A DNA stretch of 64,000 nucleotides, taken from assembly GCF_051014445.1 (NCBI RefSeq), contig NC_135146.1:3100001-3164000 (forward strand), read 5' to 3'. Position numbers and translations under genes: made by a program. The DNA is from Colletes latitarsis (lineage: Eukaryota > Arthropoda > Insecta > Hymenoptera > Colletidae). The notes under the pieces are model-generated. The model searched no databases and was not told the origin of the DNA. It was given only the letters and a program-made list of their open reading frames with translations. Shown here piece by piece: positions 1 to 12,700 of the stretch (the first letter of the stretch is position 1; every line of letters starts with the position of its first letter).

Positions 1-2282
1 CGGGGGACCAGGCAGCGGAAATGCTTCTCGAAACGCCAGTGGCTATCGAGGATCAGCCCCAGATACCTGATCTGGGGCTTCACCTCGATGTCAGCCCCAC
101 CCACCCGAATCAGAGGGGGTGGCGGATCCTGCCGAGGTGAATGAAACGCAATCACCTAGGTCTTATGGACCGCCACCGTCATCCCCATCCCCCTGATCCG
201 GTCGACGACGCGTTGCGACCCCTCCTCCGCGCGACGCATGGCCCTCCCCCAGTGCGCCCCGACGGCCAGCACCAGTGTGTCATCCGCATAACACACCGTG
301 CTGACGCCGTCGGGGAGGCCGGCCCGCAACACCGAGTCGTACGCGATGTTCCACAGGAGTGGCCCGAGGACCGACCCCTGCGGAACACCGCAGTACACCT
401 CCCTCCGCATATCACCATCCCGGCCCGGATACTCGATCCACCTGCCGCGGAGATAATCCCCCACGACCGCCCTGAGACAAGGGGGGACTCGATGATATTC
501 GAGCCCCCTCCTTATCCCTTCCCAGGGTAGGGTGTTAAAGGCATTGGCAATATCCAAGGATATTGCCAATGCCACCCCTCCCCGGGAGACGGCCGCCTCC
601 GAGAGGGCCCTCACACGACCTATCGCGTCGATAGTCGATCGGCCCCCCCGGAAACCGAACTGGCAGTCGGCCAGACCGGGATCACCCCGCGACAGGTGCT
701 CGACGAGGCGGGCAGCAATCACACGCTCGAAGAGCTTGCCCACCTCGTCGAGGAGACAAATGGGCCGGTATGCGGAGGGAGACTCCGCGGGCCGACCCTC
801 CTTCCGGAGGAGGACCATCCTCGCCACCTTCCAACTGGGGGGGAATCGCCCGTCCCTCAGGCAGCGGTCGAACAACCGCCTGAGGTCGGCCCCAAGGACG
901 CCCTGGGTCAAGACCCAAACCCGGCCGGGCACACCATCCGGACCCGGGGCCGTGTTACGAACCCCGAGCCGTCTGATGGCCGCTGCCAGCTCCTCCTGCG
1001 TGACCCCCAGCTCGGCCGTCCACTCCACTGGGACAGCCGCCGCCGCCGGAGGACGCGGTCCCCTCTCCCCAATTGGGAAGAGTGTATTGACCACGTCCTC
1101 CAGCAGCCGGGGGTCAAGACCCTCGGTGACGGGTGGCGCCCACGGGCGGAGCTTATTCAGCACCACCTTATATGGGCGCCCCCATGGATCGTCATCAAGG
1201 GTCTGGAGGAGCTCCTTCCATGCCTGGGTCTTGGCCCGTTTGATGGCGACCTGCAGAGCAACCCGCGCCACGCGGTATGCTCCATACAGGTCATCAGCTG
1301 CCCTCGCTCGCGCCACGCCGTCGCCTGTACGTTGACGACGGCGCGCGCGGGTGTACTGGCGTCGGGCGCGGACAGTCGCGACTCGCAACTCCGCGATCGC
1401 GTCCGACCACCAGTACACCGCCCGGCGAGGAGAAGCCCGCCCGACCCGAGGCATCGCCGCGTCGCAAATACCCGCGACCAATGCTCCGAGCCGGGCGACC
1501 TCCTCCTCTATGCTCGGCAACTCGGCCGCTCCCTGCGGCCAAGTTGCAGCGAGGGCAGCTGCCATCAGGGCGTCCTTGTCCAGGCGCCGAAGCGCCCAGC
1601 GGCGTGGTGGAGTGCCACGCAGGCGGCCGTGTCGGGATGCACTCGCGGCGGCAGAGACCTCCATCCGGATGTACCGGTGATCGGAGAGTGTCTCTGCCCC
1701 CGCGACCACGTGCCAACCCGACACCATGCGCACGGCGTTGGGGGTCGCGAATCCAACATCCACGATGGACCCCCCATATCGCCGCACGCATGTGTGCTCC
1801 GACCCCCGGTTCAATACCCGGAGGTCGAGCCCCGCCGCCCAATCGCCCAGGATCCCGCCGCGAACGGAGGTCCTGGGGGATCCCCAAGCCACCGACTTGG
1901 CATTAAAATCCCCCAGGACCAGCACCGGCCGGGCCGCGTAGCGCTGCACGCATGCCGCGACCTCGGCCAGGTACAGCTCGAACGCAGCGTGACCGCTACG
2001 GGGCGAAATGTAGCACCCCACCACAGCGACTCCCCCCCAGTCCACGGCGACGAATCCCCGACCGCGCTCCAACAAGGAGAACGGTGGGGACTCGTCGCCC
2101 CCTCCCCATACCGTCGCCACCAAGCCGTCCGCGTCGCCCACCCAATGAGGGTGATCAGGGACGCGGTACGGCTCGGCGGCGACCGCCAGGCCAACCCCCC
2201 ACTCCGCGAGGACTTGGGACATCAAGTCCTGTGCCGCGCGGCAGTGGTTGAGGTTGGCCTAGAGGAGGAGGCGGGGCGGCAT
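1..2282 (-). pseudogene. E1 ORF2 (endonuclease + reverse transcriptase), two nonsense codons, incomplete
   Basis: This is the homologue of the 1060-codon E2 ORF2. It starts at the ATG at 2282-2280, which corresponds exactly to the E2 start. Codon 8, CAG (Gln) in E2, is TAG here. Codon 709, GAG (Glu) in E2, is TAG at 158-156, just after the VAVHKT motif that follows the YADD box. Between them the frame is open for about 700 codons and keeps the APE endonuclease residues (AAEPY, GDFNAKS, SDHRY) and the RT boxes (LDIANAFN, GVPQGSVLG, CYADD). Downstream of the second TAG the same frame continues (EVIAF, RYLGLILD) to the window edge. The next in-frame ATG (codon 21, 2222) could only start a protein lacking the first endonuclease strand. 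The copy should not encode a full ORF2 protein. Confidence 0.92.
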
Positions 2283-2285
2283 TAA

Positions 2286-4148
2286 TTAATGGCCGCGCCA
2301 GCCTCCTCCCGGCCGTCCGTCCCCGTAGCACCGTCCACCTCCATGGAGGACGATGCCACCGCCCTCGGCACCGGAGCCGGTGCAGCCCGCCTCTTCCTCT
2401 CCTTCCGGGAGGGGGGGGGAGCACTTCTTGCTCCCCACCCTGTGATCGGCTGGCCTCCCCATGTCCGCACACAGCGGGCAGTGGGGGGCCGCCGAGCACC
2501 GGCTCGCACGGTGCTCTTTGGCACCGCAGCGGTAACACTGACCGCTGCGGTCCACCGGCGAGGTGCACCACTGCCTCACGTGCCCCAATTCGAGGCAGCG
2601 GTGACACTGGAGCGGGCGCGGCGCGAGGATTTCCACTCGCGCCGAAACCCACCCCACCAACACCCTCCCGGATTCCGCCACCTTACGGGCGGCGGAGAGG
2701 GGGCACCGGGCCCACACCGACCCGAGGCCGGAGGGCGACCTGCGGATCTCTCCGATCCGCAGGTCCTCCACAGGACAGTCCCCCGCCCTCGCAAGGGCAC
2801 GGGACACATCCTGTGCGCTGACCGAGTCGTCCAGCCCACAAACGCGCATCTCCGTGCGCTTCGTGGGCCGGGCGACCCGGACACCTCGCTCGCCCAGCTG
2901 CTCCCGGAGCCTCTGGGCGAGACGATCCGCCTTCGCGCCGCCTTCTGCACCGGGGATCTCCAGCAAGAGACCCCCGGTCACGGCCCTCTTCGCCCTCACG
3001 GAGGCGATGCCCAGCTCTTCCAGGGAGATATTCTCCCTGGCGAGCCGCATCGCCTCCGCGAGGGTCAGGTCGCCCCCCTGCGCAACGGTCAGCGTCACCG
3101 CTGCCGTTTTTGGGGGACGACCTGGTCGTGCCTTCCCGACCTTCGCGGCCTTTACCTTGGCCGCCGGCGGCGGAGGCGTAGGCTGCGGTTGCGAGGCCTT
3201 CCTCGCCGCCCGCTTCGCCTTCCGCCCCACCACCTCACTCCACGCCACCCCCCCTTGGGAGGGTGCTGTGGAGGACGCGACCACCGCGAACACGGGTACA
3301 CCACCCCCCTTGGGGGTCGCGACCCGGGGCCCTGGTGCCGCAACGCTGGGCGGAGCCTTCACTCCGCCCTTCTTTGCCTTCCCCGACTGTACCGGAACAG
3401 GTCGGGGAGGCACCGCCTTCCTGCTGACCGCTCTTCCGGCGAGGAGCTCCTCCCGGAAGGCGGCCAGCTTGCCATCAATCATGTCCCCAATCCTCCTCAG
3501 AAGATCGTCTTCTGAGGAGGACGGGGACTTCTTCACGGGCGGAATGCGGGTGGAGGGGCCCGCGGTGCCCCGCACCACTGCCGCCGCACTCCGCTTATTT
3601 ACCTCCGCCGAGGGACGCGGCGGTGGAGGAGGAGGGAGGGCCGCGCTGTTCCACAGCGCCTCTGCCCTCCTCCTCCCCTGTCGCTCCTCCTCCAACAGGA
3701 GCTGCAGACGGGCGTTCCGCCCTCTGAGCTCCCGCGCCGCCTCCCTCATTTCCTCCGCCGCGGCCTTCAGGGCCTCCGCGCCACCGCTTTTCTGCCCCTT
3801 AAAGGCGCAGGCAGCGGCGACTTTCTCCACCCGCCTCAGGGACGAGGAGATCCTCTCCGATATCTCCTCGGTCACCTCGTCCCTGAGGCAACTCAGCCTC
3901 ACCGACGGGCTCATCGCCCCGCCCACCTCGACGACGGCCTGCCCCGTCCTCTTCCTCTTAGAGCCTATGTGGCTCGTGCTGGAGGAGAAGGACGAGACCG
4001 ACGCCGTCTCGTCGTCCTCCTCCACCCTCCACGAAGCCGGACCTGGCGCTGAGTGGGGCGCGAGCGCCGCCACCCTAACCCCAACCCCGTCTCCGTCCTC
4101 CCCAACCGACAAAACCCGCCCCATCCCCATTTTATTTTCTGTGTCCAT
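2286..4148 (-). CDS. E1 ORF1, gag-like nucleic-acid-binding protein with frameshifted C-terminus
   Basis: This is the structural ORF1 of the retrotransposon, which in R1-clade elements binds the element RNA to form the RNP. The start is set at the first ATG of the open frame (MDTENKMGMG); the frame is open 12 codons further upstream but only from a GTG. In order it shows a Ser-rich N-terminus, a charged helical, probably coiled-coil segment, a Pro-rich stretch, a Lys/Arg-rich linker, an RRM-like region and three zinc knuckles. An extra G in the G-run around 2411-2419 (nine Gs against eight in E2) shifts the frame after KKCSPP, just behind the third knuckle, so the last 40 or so residues differ from E2. 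The stop now lies three bases before the ORF2 ATG and no longer forms TAATG. E1 also lacks an ILPPP-type insertion and carries an extra FAV tripeptide relative to E2. A homopolymer base-calling error cannot be excluded. Confidence 0.85.
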   Translation of the reverse strand: MDTENKMGMGRVLSVGEDGDGVGVRVAALAPHSAPGPASWRVEEDDETASVSSFSSSTSHIGSKRKRTGQAVVEVGGAMSPSVRLSCLRDEVTEEISERISSSLRRVEKVAAACAFKGQKSGGAEALKAAAEEMREAARELRGRNARLQLLLEEERQGRRRAEALWNSAALPPPPPPRPSAEVNKRSAAAVVRGTAGPSTRIPPVKKSPSSSEDDLLRRIGDMIDGKLAAFREELLAGRAVSRKAVPPRPVPVQSGKAKKGGVKAPPSVAAPGPRVATPKGGGVPVFAVVASSTAPSQGGVAWSEVVGRKAKRAARKASQPQPTPPPPAAKVKAAKVGKARPGRPPKTAAVTLTVAQGGDLTLAEAMRLARENISLEELGIASVRAKRAVTGGLLLEIPGAEGGAKADRLAQRLREQLGERGVRVARPTKRTEMRVCGLDDSVSAQDVSRALARAGDCPVEDLRIGEIRRSPSGLGSVWARCPLSAARKVAESGRVLVGWVSARVEILAPRPLQCHRCLELGHVRQWCTSPVDRSGQCYRCGAKEHRASRCSAAPHCPLCADMGRPADHRVGSKKCSPPLPEGEEEAGCTGSGAEGGGIVLHGGGRCYGDGRPGGGWRGH

Positions 4149-4531
4149 AAAAATCCCACGAGATGGTCGGAAATAAAGGTCCACCCGGGCAGAGCCGCCT
4201 TACCCGGGTAAGCCTAATACTCCGGGGGTTCGGCAGGTTCCCCGGAGGTGGTCGCTTGGGATTGGGCCTTCTCCCCCAACCATGCATCCCATCGCCGCGC
4301 ACCATAGCTTAGGATTGGAGGGCGATTTTATAGAGTCGCCATACTCGTGGCCCAGGCGGTTAAGCCAAGACCCCCGTTCCTCCTGCCGTCACGTACCATT
4401 CACAAAACCAATAGGGAATTGTGAATGGGTCGTTGTGACGACCAACAGGAGGCTTACGGTGTGTGTATGACTCGGGTACCCCGGGTTCGTTAAGCCCGTA
4501 CTGCAGCTGAAAGGCTGGCAGCCCCTGAGGG
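4149..4531 (-). promoter_or_regulatory. E1 5' UTR (383 bp), probable internal promoter region
   Basis: The leader between the 5' junction and the ORF1 ATG is the same length (383 bp) as in E2 and nearly identical. It folds into several inverted repeats, for example an 8-bp stem CTCCGGGG (4220-4227) with CCCCGGAG (4240-4247). LINEs of this type normally carry their promoter inside the 5' UTR; no specific promoter element can be assigned from sequence alone. One small difference from E2 lies in the loop of a GGCGA/TCGCC stem (TATAAAA here, TATAATA in E2). Confidence 0.7.
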
Positions 4532-7500
4532 TATCCGGCTTATACTTTCGCCTTTGTCACCTACTTGTTGGCCAGATCCTGGGCGTTTTCTGGGTTGGAT
4601 CAGGTAGTAGTGTGGTACCGCACTGAAACAGTGAAGTAATCCTGGATTCGATCTATATATTAGAGGGTGACACCGGTTAGGTTTGGGTTAGGTCTGGTAT
4701 TTGCCATCATCTGGCTCATACTTTCGCATTTTTCGCATACTTGTTGGCCAGATCCTGGGCGTTTTCTGGTTTGGATCACGTAGTAATGTGTTACCACACT
4801 GAAACAGTGAGCTAATCTTGGATTCGATCTATATATTAGACGGTGACACAGGTTAGGTTTGGGTTAGGTCTGGTATTTGCCATCATCTGGCTCATACTTT
4901 CGCATTTTTCGCATACTTGTTGGCCAGATCCTTGGCGTTTTCTGGTTTGTATCAGGTAGTAATCTGACACCACACTGAAACAGTGAATTAAACCTGGGGC
5001 CGAGCTATATTTTAAAGGATAACACCGGTTAGGTCGGGGTGAGGCCTGGGATTTGCCATCATCTGGCTCACAGTTTCGCATTTTTCGCATACTTATTGGC
5101 CAGATACTGGGCGTTTTCTGGTTTGGATCACGTAGTAATGTGGTTCCACACATCATCAGTGAGTTACACCTGGATACCATCTATATTTTAGAGGATAACA
5201 CTGGTTAGGTCAGGGTAAGGTCTGGTATTTGCCATCATCTGGCTCATACTTTCGCATTTTTCGCATACTTGTTGGCCAGATCCTGGGCGTTTTCTGGTTT
5301 GGATCACGTAATAATGTGTCACCACACTGAACAGTGAGTTAATCTTGGATTCAATCTATATTTTAGAGGACGACACCGGTTAGGTCAGGGATAGGTCTGG
5401 TATTTGCCAACATCTGGCTCATACTTTCGCATTTTTCGCATACTTGTTGGCCAGATCCTGGGCGTTTTCTGGTTTGGATCACGTAGTAATGTGGTACCAC
5501 ACTGAAACAGTGAGTTAATCTTGGATTCAATCTATATTTTAGAGGATAACACCGTTTAGGTCATGGTTAGGTCTGGTATTTGCCATCGTCTGCCTCATAA
5601 TTTCATATTTTTCGCATACTTGTTAGCCAGATCCTGGGCGTTTTCTGGTTTGGATCACGTAGTAATGTGGTACCACACTGAAACAGTGAGTTAATCTTGG
5701 ATTCAATCTATCTTTTAGAGGATAACACCGGTTAGGTCATGGATAGGTCTGGTATTAGCCATCATCTGGCTCATACTTTCGCATTTTTCGCATACTTGTT
5801 GACAAGATCCTGGGCGTTTTCTGGTTTGGATCACGTAGTAATGTAGAACCACTCTGAAACAGTGAGTTAAACCTGGGACCGATCTATATTTTAAAGGATA
5901 ACACCGGTTAGGTCGGGGTTAGGTCTGGTATTTGCCATCATCTGGCTCATACTTTCGCATTTTTCGCCTACTTGTTGGCCAGACCCTTGGCGTTTTCTGG
6001 TTTGGGTCACGTAGTAATGTGGTTGCACACTTCATCAGTGAATTAAACCTGGATACCATCTATATTTTAGAGGATAACACTGGTTAGGTCAGGGTTAGGT
6101 CTGGTATTTGCCATCATCTGGCTCATACTTTCGCATTTTTCGCATACTTGTTGGCCAGATCCTGGGCGTTTTCTGGTTTGGATCACGTAGTAAAGTAGAA
6201 CCACTCTGAAACAGTGAGTTAATCCTGGATTCAAAATATATTTTAGAGGATAACACCGGTTAGGTCAGGGATAGGTCTGGTATTTGCAATCATCTGGCTC
6301 ATACATTCGCATTTTTCGCGTACTTGTTGGCCAGATCCTGGGCGTTTTCTGGTTTGGCTCACGTAGTAATGTGGTACCACACTCATACAGTGAGTTAAAC
6401 CTGGATCCAATCTATATTTTACAGGATAACACCGGTTAGGTCAGGGTTAGGTCTGGTATTTGCCATCGTCTACCTCATACTTTCGTATTTCTCACCTACA
6501 TGTTTGCCAGATCCTGGGCGTTTTCTGGGTTGGATCAGGTAGTAGTGTGGTACCGCACTGAAACAGTGAAGTACTCCTGGATTCGATCTATATATTAGAG
6601 GGTGACACCGGTTAGGTCAGGGTTAGGTCTGGTATTTGCAATCATCTGGCTCATACATTCGCATTTTTCGCATACTTGTTGGCCAGATCCAGGGCGTTTT
6701 CTGGGTTGGATCACGTAGTAATGTGGTACCATACCCAAACAGTGAGTTAAACCTGGATACAATCTATGTTTTAGAGGATAACACCGGTTAGGTCGGGGTT
6801 AGGTCTGGTATTTGCCATCATCTGGCTCATACTTTCGCATTTTTCGCCTACTTGTTGGCCAGACCCTTGGCGTTTTCTGGTTTGTATCAGGTTGTAATGT
6901 GGTACCACACTGAAACAGTGAATTAAACCCGGGTCCGAGCTATATTTTAAAGGATAACACCGGTTAGTCGGGGTGAGGCCTGGGATTTGCCATCATCTGG
7001 ATCATAGTTTCGCATTTTTCGCATACTTCTTGGCCAGATACTGGGCGTTTTCTGGTTTGGATCACGTAGTAATGTGGTTGCTCACTTCATCAGTGAGTTA
7101 AACCTGGATACCATTTATATTTTAGAGGATAACACTGGTTAGGTCAGGGTTAGGTCTGGTATTTGCCATCATCTGGCTCATACTTTCGCATTTTTCGCAT
7201 ACTTGTTGGCCATATCCTGGGCGTTTTCTGGGTTGGATCTGATAGTAGTGTGGTACCGCACTGAAACAGTGAAGTAATCCTGGATTCGATCTATATATTA
7301 GAGGGTGACACCGGTTAGGTTTGGGTTAGGTCTGGTATTTGCCATCATCTGGCTCATACTGTCGCATTTTTCGCATACTTGTTGGCCAGATCCTGGGCGT
7401 TTTCTGATTTGGATCACGTAGTAATGTAGAACCACTCTGAAACAGTGAGTTAAATCTGGATTCAATCTATATATTAGAGGATAACACCGGTTAGGTCAGG

Positions 7501-10500
7501 GTTAGGTCTGGTATTTGCAATCATCTGGCTCATACAATCGCATTTTTCGCATACTTGTTCGCCAGATCCTGGGCGTTTTCTGGTTTGGATCACGTAGTAA
7601 TGTGGTACCATACCCAAACAGTGAGTTAAACCTGGATCCAATCTATATTTTACAGGATAACACCGGTTAGGTCAGGGTTAGGTCTGGTATTTGCCATCGT
7701 CTGCATCATACTTTCGTATTTTTCGCATACTTGTTGGCCAGATCCTGGGCGTTTTCTGGTTTGGCTCACGTAGCAATGTGGTACCACACTCAAACAGTGA
7801 GTTAAACCTGGATCCAATCTATATTTTACAGGATAACACCGGTTAGGTCAGGGTTAGGTCTGGTATTTGCCATCGTCTACCTCATACTTTCCTATTTCTC
7901 ACCTACTTGTTGGCCAGATCCTGGGCGGTTTCTGGGTTGGATCAGGTAGTAGTGTGGTACCGCACTGAAACAGTGAAGTACTCCTGGATTCGATCTATAT
8001 ATTAGAGGGTGACACCGGTTAGGTCAGGGTTAGGTCTGGTATTTGCAATCATCTGGCTCATACATTCGCATTTTTCGCATACATGTTTTCCAGATCCTGG
8101 GCGTTTTCTGGTTTGGATCACGTAGTAATGTGGTACCACACTCAAACAGTGAGTTAAACCTGGATCCAATCTATATTTTACAGGATAACACCGGTTAGGT
8201 CAGGGTTAGGTCTGGTATTTGCCATCGTCTACCTCACACTTTCGTATTTTTCGCATACTTGTTGGCCAGATCCAGGGCGTTTTCTGGTTTGGATCACGTA
8301 GCAATGTGGTACCACACTCAAGCAGTGAGTTAAACCTGGATTCAATCTATATTTTAGAGGATAACTCCGCTTAGGTCAGGGTTAGGTCTGGTATTTGCCA
8401 TCATATGGCTCATACTTTCGCATTTTTCGCATACTTGTTGGCCAGATCCTGGGCGTTTTCTGGGTTGGATCAGGTAGTAGTGCGGTACCGCACTGAGACA
8501 GTGAAGTAATCCTGGGTTCGATCTATATATTAGATGGAAAGACCGGTTAGGTCAGGGTTTGGTCTGGTATATGCCATCGTCTGCCTCATACTTTCGTATT
8601 TTTCGCATACTTGTTGGCGAGATCCTGGGCGTTTTCTGGTTTGGATCACGTAGTAATGTGGTACCACACTGAAACAGTGAGTTAATCTTGGATACAATCT
8701 GTATTTTAGAGGATAACACTGGTTAGGTCAGGGTTAGGTCTGGTATTTGCCATCATCTGGCTCATACTTTCGCATTTTTTCGCATACTTGTTGGCCAGAT
8801 CCTGGGCGTTTCCTGGGTTGGATCAGGTAGTAATATGGTACCACACTGAAACAGTGAGTAAATCCTGGATTCAATCTATATTTTAGAGGATAACACCGGT
8901 TAGGTCAGGGGTAGGTCTGGTATTTGCCATCATCTGGCTCATACTTTCGCATTTTTCGCATACTTGTTGGCCAGATCCTGGGCGTTTTCTGGTTTGGATC
9001 ACGTAGTAATGTAGAACCACTCTGAAACAGTGAGTTAAACCTGGATTCAATCTATATATTAGAGGATAACACCGGTTAGGTCAGGGTTAGGTCTGGTATT
9101 TGCAATCATCTGGCTCATACAATCGCATTTTTCGCATACTTGTTGGCCAGATCCTGGGCGCTTTCTTCGTTGGATCTCGTAGTAGTGTGGTACCACACTG
9201 AAACAGTGAGTTAAACCTGGATTCAATCTATATTTTAGAGGATAACACCGGTTAGGTCAGGGTTAGGTCTGGTATTTTCCATCATCAGGCTCAACACTTT
9301 CGCATTTTCCACATACTTTTTGGCCATATCCTGGGCGTTTCCTGGGTTGGATCAGGTAGTAATGTGGTACCACACTGAAACAGTGAGTTAATCTTGGATT
9401 CAATCTATATTTTAGAGGATAACACGGGTTAGGTCAGGGTTAGGTCTGGTATTTGCCATCATCTGGTTCTTACTTTCGCATTTTTCGCATACTTGTTGGC
9501 CAGATCCTGGGCGCTTTCTTGGTTGGATCTCGTAGTAGTGTGGTACCACACTGAAACAGTGAGTTAAACCTGGATTCAATCTATATTTTAGAGGATAACA
9601 CCGGTTAGGTCAGGGTTAGGTCTGGTATTTGCCATCGTCTACCTCACACTTTCGTATTTTTCGCATACTTGTTGGCCAGATCCAGGGCGTTTTCTGGTTT
9701 GGATCACGTAGCAATGTGGTACCACACTCAAGCAGTGAGTTAAACCTGGATTCAATCTATATTTTAGAGGATAACTCCGCTTAGGTCAGGGTTAGGTCTG
9801 GTATTTTCCATCATCAGGCTCAACACTTTCGCATTTTCCACATACTTTTTGGCCATATCCTGGGCGTTTCTGGTCTGGATCACGTAGTAATGTGGTACCA
9901 CACTGAAACAGTGACTTAATCCTGGATACAATCTATATTTTAGAGGATAACACTGCTTAGGTCAGGGTTAGGTCTGGGATTTGCCATCATCTGGCTCATG
10001 CTTTCGCATTTTTCGCATACTTGTTGGCCAGATCCTGGGCGTTTTCTGGTTTGGATCACGTAGTAATGTGGTACCACACTGAAACAGTGAGTTAATCATG
10101 GATTCAATCTATATTTTAGAGGATGACACCGGTTAGGTCAGGGTTAGGTCTGGTATTTGCCATCATCTGGTTCATACTTTCGCATTTTTCTCATACTTGT
10201 TGGCCAGATCCTGGGCGTTTTCTGGTTTGGACCACGTAGTAATGTGTCACCACACTGAAACAGTGAGTTAAACCTGGATCCAATCTATATTTTACAGGAT
10301 AACACCGGTTAGGTCAGGGTTAGGTCTGGTATTTGCCATCATCTGGCTCATACTTTCGCATTTTTCGCATACTTGTTGGCCAGATCCTGGGCGTTTTCTG
10401 GTTTGGATCACGTAGTAAAGTAGAACCACTCTGAAACAGTGAGTTAATCTTGGATACAATCTATATTTTAGAGGATAATACTGGTTAGGTCAGGGTTAGG

Positions 10501-10559
10501 TCTGGTATTTGCCATCATCTGGCTTATACCTTCGCCTTTTTCACCTACTTGTTGGCCAG

Positions 10560-12700
10560 ATCCTGGGCGTTTTCTGGTTTGGATCACGTAGTAATGTGGT
10601 ACCACAGTCAAACAGTGTGTTAAACCTGGATCCAATCTATATTTTACAGGATAACACCGGTTAGTTCAGGGTTAGGTCTGGTATTTGCCAACATCTGGCT
10701 CATAGTTTCGCATTTTTCGCATACTAATTGGCCAGATACTTGGCGTTTTCTGGTTTGGATCACGTAGTAATGTGGTTCCACACTGCATCAGTGAGTTAAA
10801 CCTGGATACAATCTATGTTTTAGAGGATAACACCGGTTAGGTCAGGGTTAGGTCTGGTATTTGCCATCATATGGCTCATACTTTCGCATTTTTCGCATAC
10901 TTGTTGGCCAGATCCTGGGCGTTTTCTGGGTTGGATCAGGTAGTAGTGCGGTACCGCACTGAGACAGTGAAGTAATCCTGGATTCGATCTATATATTAGA
11001 TGGAAAGACCGGTTAGGTCAGGGTTTGGTCTGGTATATGCCATCGTCTGCCTCATACTTTCGTATTTTTCGCATACTTGTTGGCCAGATCCTGGGCGTTT
11101 TCTGGGTTGGATCAGGTAGTAGTGCGGTACCGCACTGAGACAGTGAAGTAATCCTGGATTCGATCTATATATTAGATGGAAAGACCGGTTAGGTCAGGGT
11201 TTGGTCTGGTATATGCCATCGTCTGCCTCATACTTTCGTATTTTTCGCATACTTGTTGGCCAGATCCTGGGCGTTTTCTGGTTTGGATCACGTAGTAATG
11301 TGGTACCACTGTCAAACAGTGAGTTAAACCTGGATCCAATCTATATTTTACAGGATAACACCGGTTAGTTCAGGGTTAGGTCTGGTATTTGCCAACATCT
11401 GGCTCATAGTTTCGCATTTTTCGCATACTAATTGGCCAGATACTTGGCGTTTTCTGGTTTGGATCACGTAGTAATGTGGTTCCACACTGCATCAGTGAGT
11501 TAAACCTGGATACAATCTATGTTTTAGAGGATAACACCGGTTAGGTCAGGGTTAGGTCTGGTATTTGCCATCATATGGCTCATACTTTCGCATTTTTCGC
11601 ATACTTGTTGGCCAGATCCTGGGCGTTTTCTGGGTTGGATCAGGTAGTAGTGCGGTACCGCACTGAGACAGTGAAGTAATCCTGGATTCGATCTATATAT
11701 TAGATGGAAAGACCGGTTAGGTCAGGGTTTGGTCTGGTATATGCCATCGTCTGCCTCATACTTTCGTATTTTTCGCATACTTGTTGGCCAGATCCTGGGC
11801 GTTTTCTGGGTTGGATCAGGTAGTAGTGCGGTACCGCACTGAGACAGTGAAGTAATCCTGGATTCGATCTATATATTAGATGGAAAGACCGGTTAGGTCA
11901 GGGTTTGGTCTGGTATATGCCATCGTCTGCCTCATGCTTTCGTATTTTTCGCATACTTGTTGGCCAGATCCTGGGCGTTTTCTGGGTTGGATCAGGTAGT
12001 AGTGTGGTACCGCACTGAAACAGTGAAGTACTCCTGGATTCGATCTATATATTAGAGGGAGACACCGGTTAGGTTTGGGTTAGGTCTGGTATTTGCCATC
12101 ATCTGGCTCATACTTTCGCATTTTTCGCATATTTGTTGGCCAGATCCTGGGCGTTTTCTGTTTTGGATCACGTAGTAATGTGGTACCACAGTCAAACAGT
12201 GAGTTAAACCTGGATCCAATCTATATTTTACAGGATAACACCGGTTAGTTCAGGGTTAGGTCTGGTATTTGCCAACATCTGGCTCATAGTTTCGCATTTT
12301 TCGCATACTAATTGGCCAGATACTTGGCGTTTTCTGGTTTGGATCACGTAGTAATGTGGTTCCACACTGCATCAGTGAGTTAAACCTGGATACAATCTAT
12401 GTTTTAGAGGATAACACCGGTTAGGTCAGGGTTAGGTCTGGTATTTGCCATCATATGGCTCATACTTTCGCATTTTTCGCATACTTGTTGGCCAGATCCT
12501 GGGCGTTTTCTGGGCTGGATCAGGTAGTAGTGCGGTACCGCACTGAGACAGTGAAGTAATCCTGGATTCGATCTATATATTAGATGGAAAGACCGGTTAG
12601 GTCAGGGTTTGGTCTGGTATATGCCATCGTCTGCCTCATACTTTCGTATTTTTCGCATACTTGTTGGCCAGATCCTGGGCGTTTTCTGGTTTGGATCACG
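10560..12700 (+). repeat. Higher-order block with three copies of a monomer group
   Basis: A distinctive pair of monomers recurs. The first has GCCAACATCTGG and a CATACTAATTGG change; a following one has TGCGGTACCGCACTGAGAC. The first landmark sits at 10687, 11391 and 12271, which is 704 bp (four monomers) and then 880 bp (five monomers) apart. The GCGGTACCGC monomer is itself tandemly doubled at places (for example 10940 and 11116). This is the signature of unequal exchange or local amplification. A related monomer reappears near 28140. Confidence 0.8.

Larger units (their letters stand above)
1..4531 (-). mobile_element. Non-LTR retrotransposon copy E1 (R1/SART-like), cut by left window edge, decayed
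   Basis: Reading on the minus strand, this copy holds a 383-bp 5' UTR, ORF1, and the first 760 or so codons of ORF2. Window base 1 matches base 43835 of copy E2, so about 1.4 kb (the end of ORF2, the 3' UTR and the poly(A)) lies outside. Apart from lesions it is nearly identical to E2. Its 5' end is at 4531, after a CTGAGGG shared with E2. There follow one extra T and the satellite sequence ATCCGGCTTATAC, the same monomer position used by the other copies. The lesions are two in-frame TAG codons in ORF2 and one extra G in a G-run near the end of ORF1. By sequence it is a full-length insertion at its 5' side but no longer autonomous. Clade assignment is from domain layout, not from a tree. Confidence 0.93.

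Noticed and set aside
4149..4184. Upstream extension of ORF1 beginning MDLYFRPSRG
   Set aside because: It would start at GTG. The first ATG, 12 codons downstream, has a better context in E2, so the extension is only an open frame. The same applies at 47985-48020.
4321..4345. TATA box in the 5' UTR (TATAAAA on the minus strand in E1)
   Set aside because: It lies well inside the transcribed element, is changed to TATAATA in E2, and forms the loop of a small stem; it gives no good evidence of a promoter.
4282..4470. 62-codon open frame on the plus strand in the E1 5' UTR (also at 48118-48306 in E2)
   Set aside because: It is antisense to the element and follows only from the near-identity of the two copies; no domain, and it overlaps UTR hairpins.
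4730..4745. CENP-B box in the TTTCGCATTTTTCGCATAC part of the monomer
   Set aside because: The TTCG core is present but the central A and the CGGG half of the motif are missing, so the resemblance is superficial. A centromeric role is not excluded, only unsupported.
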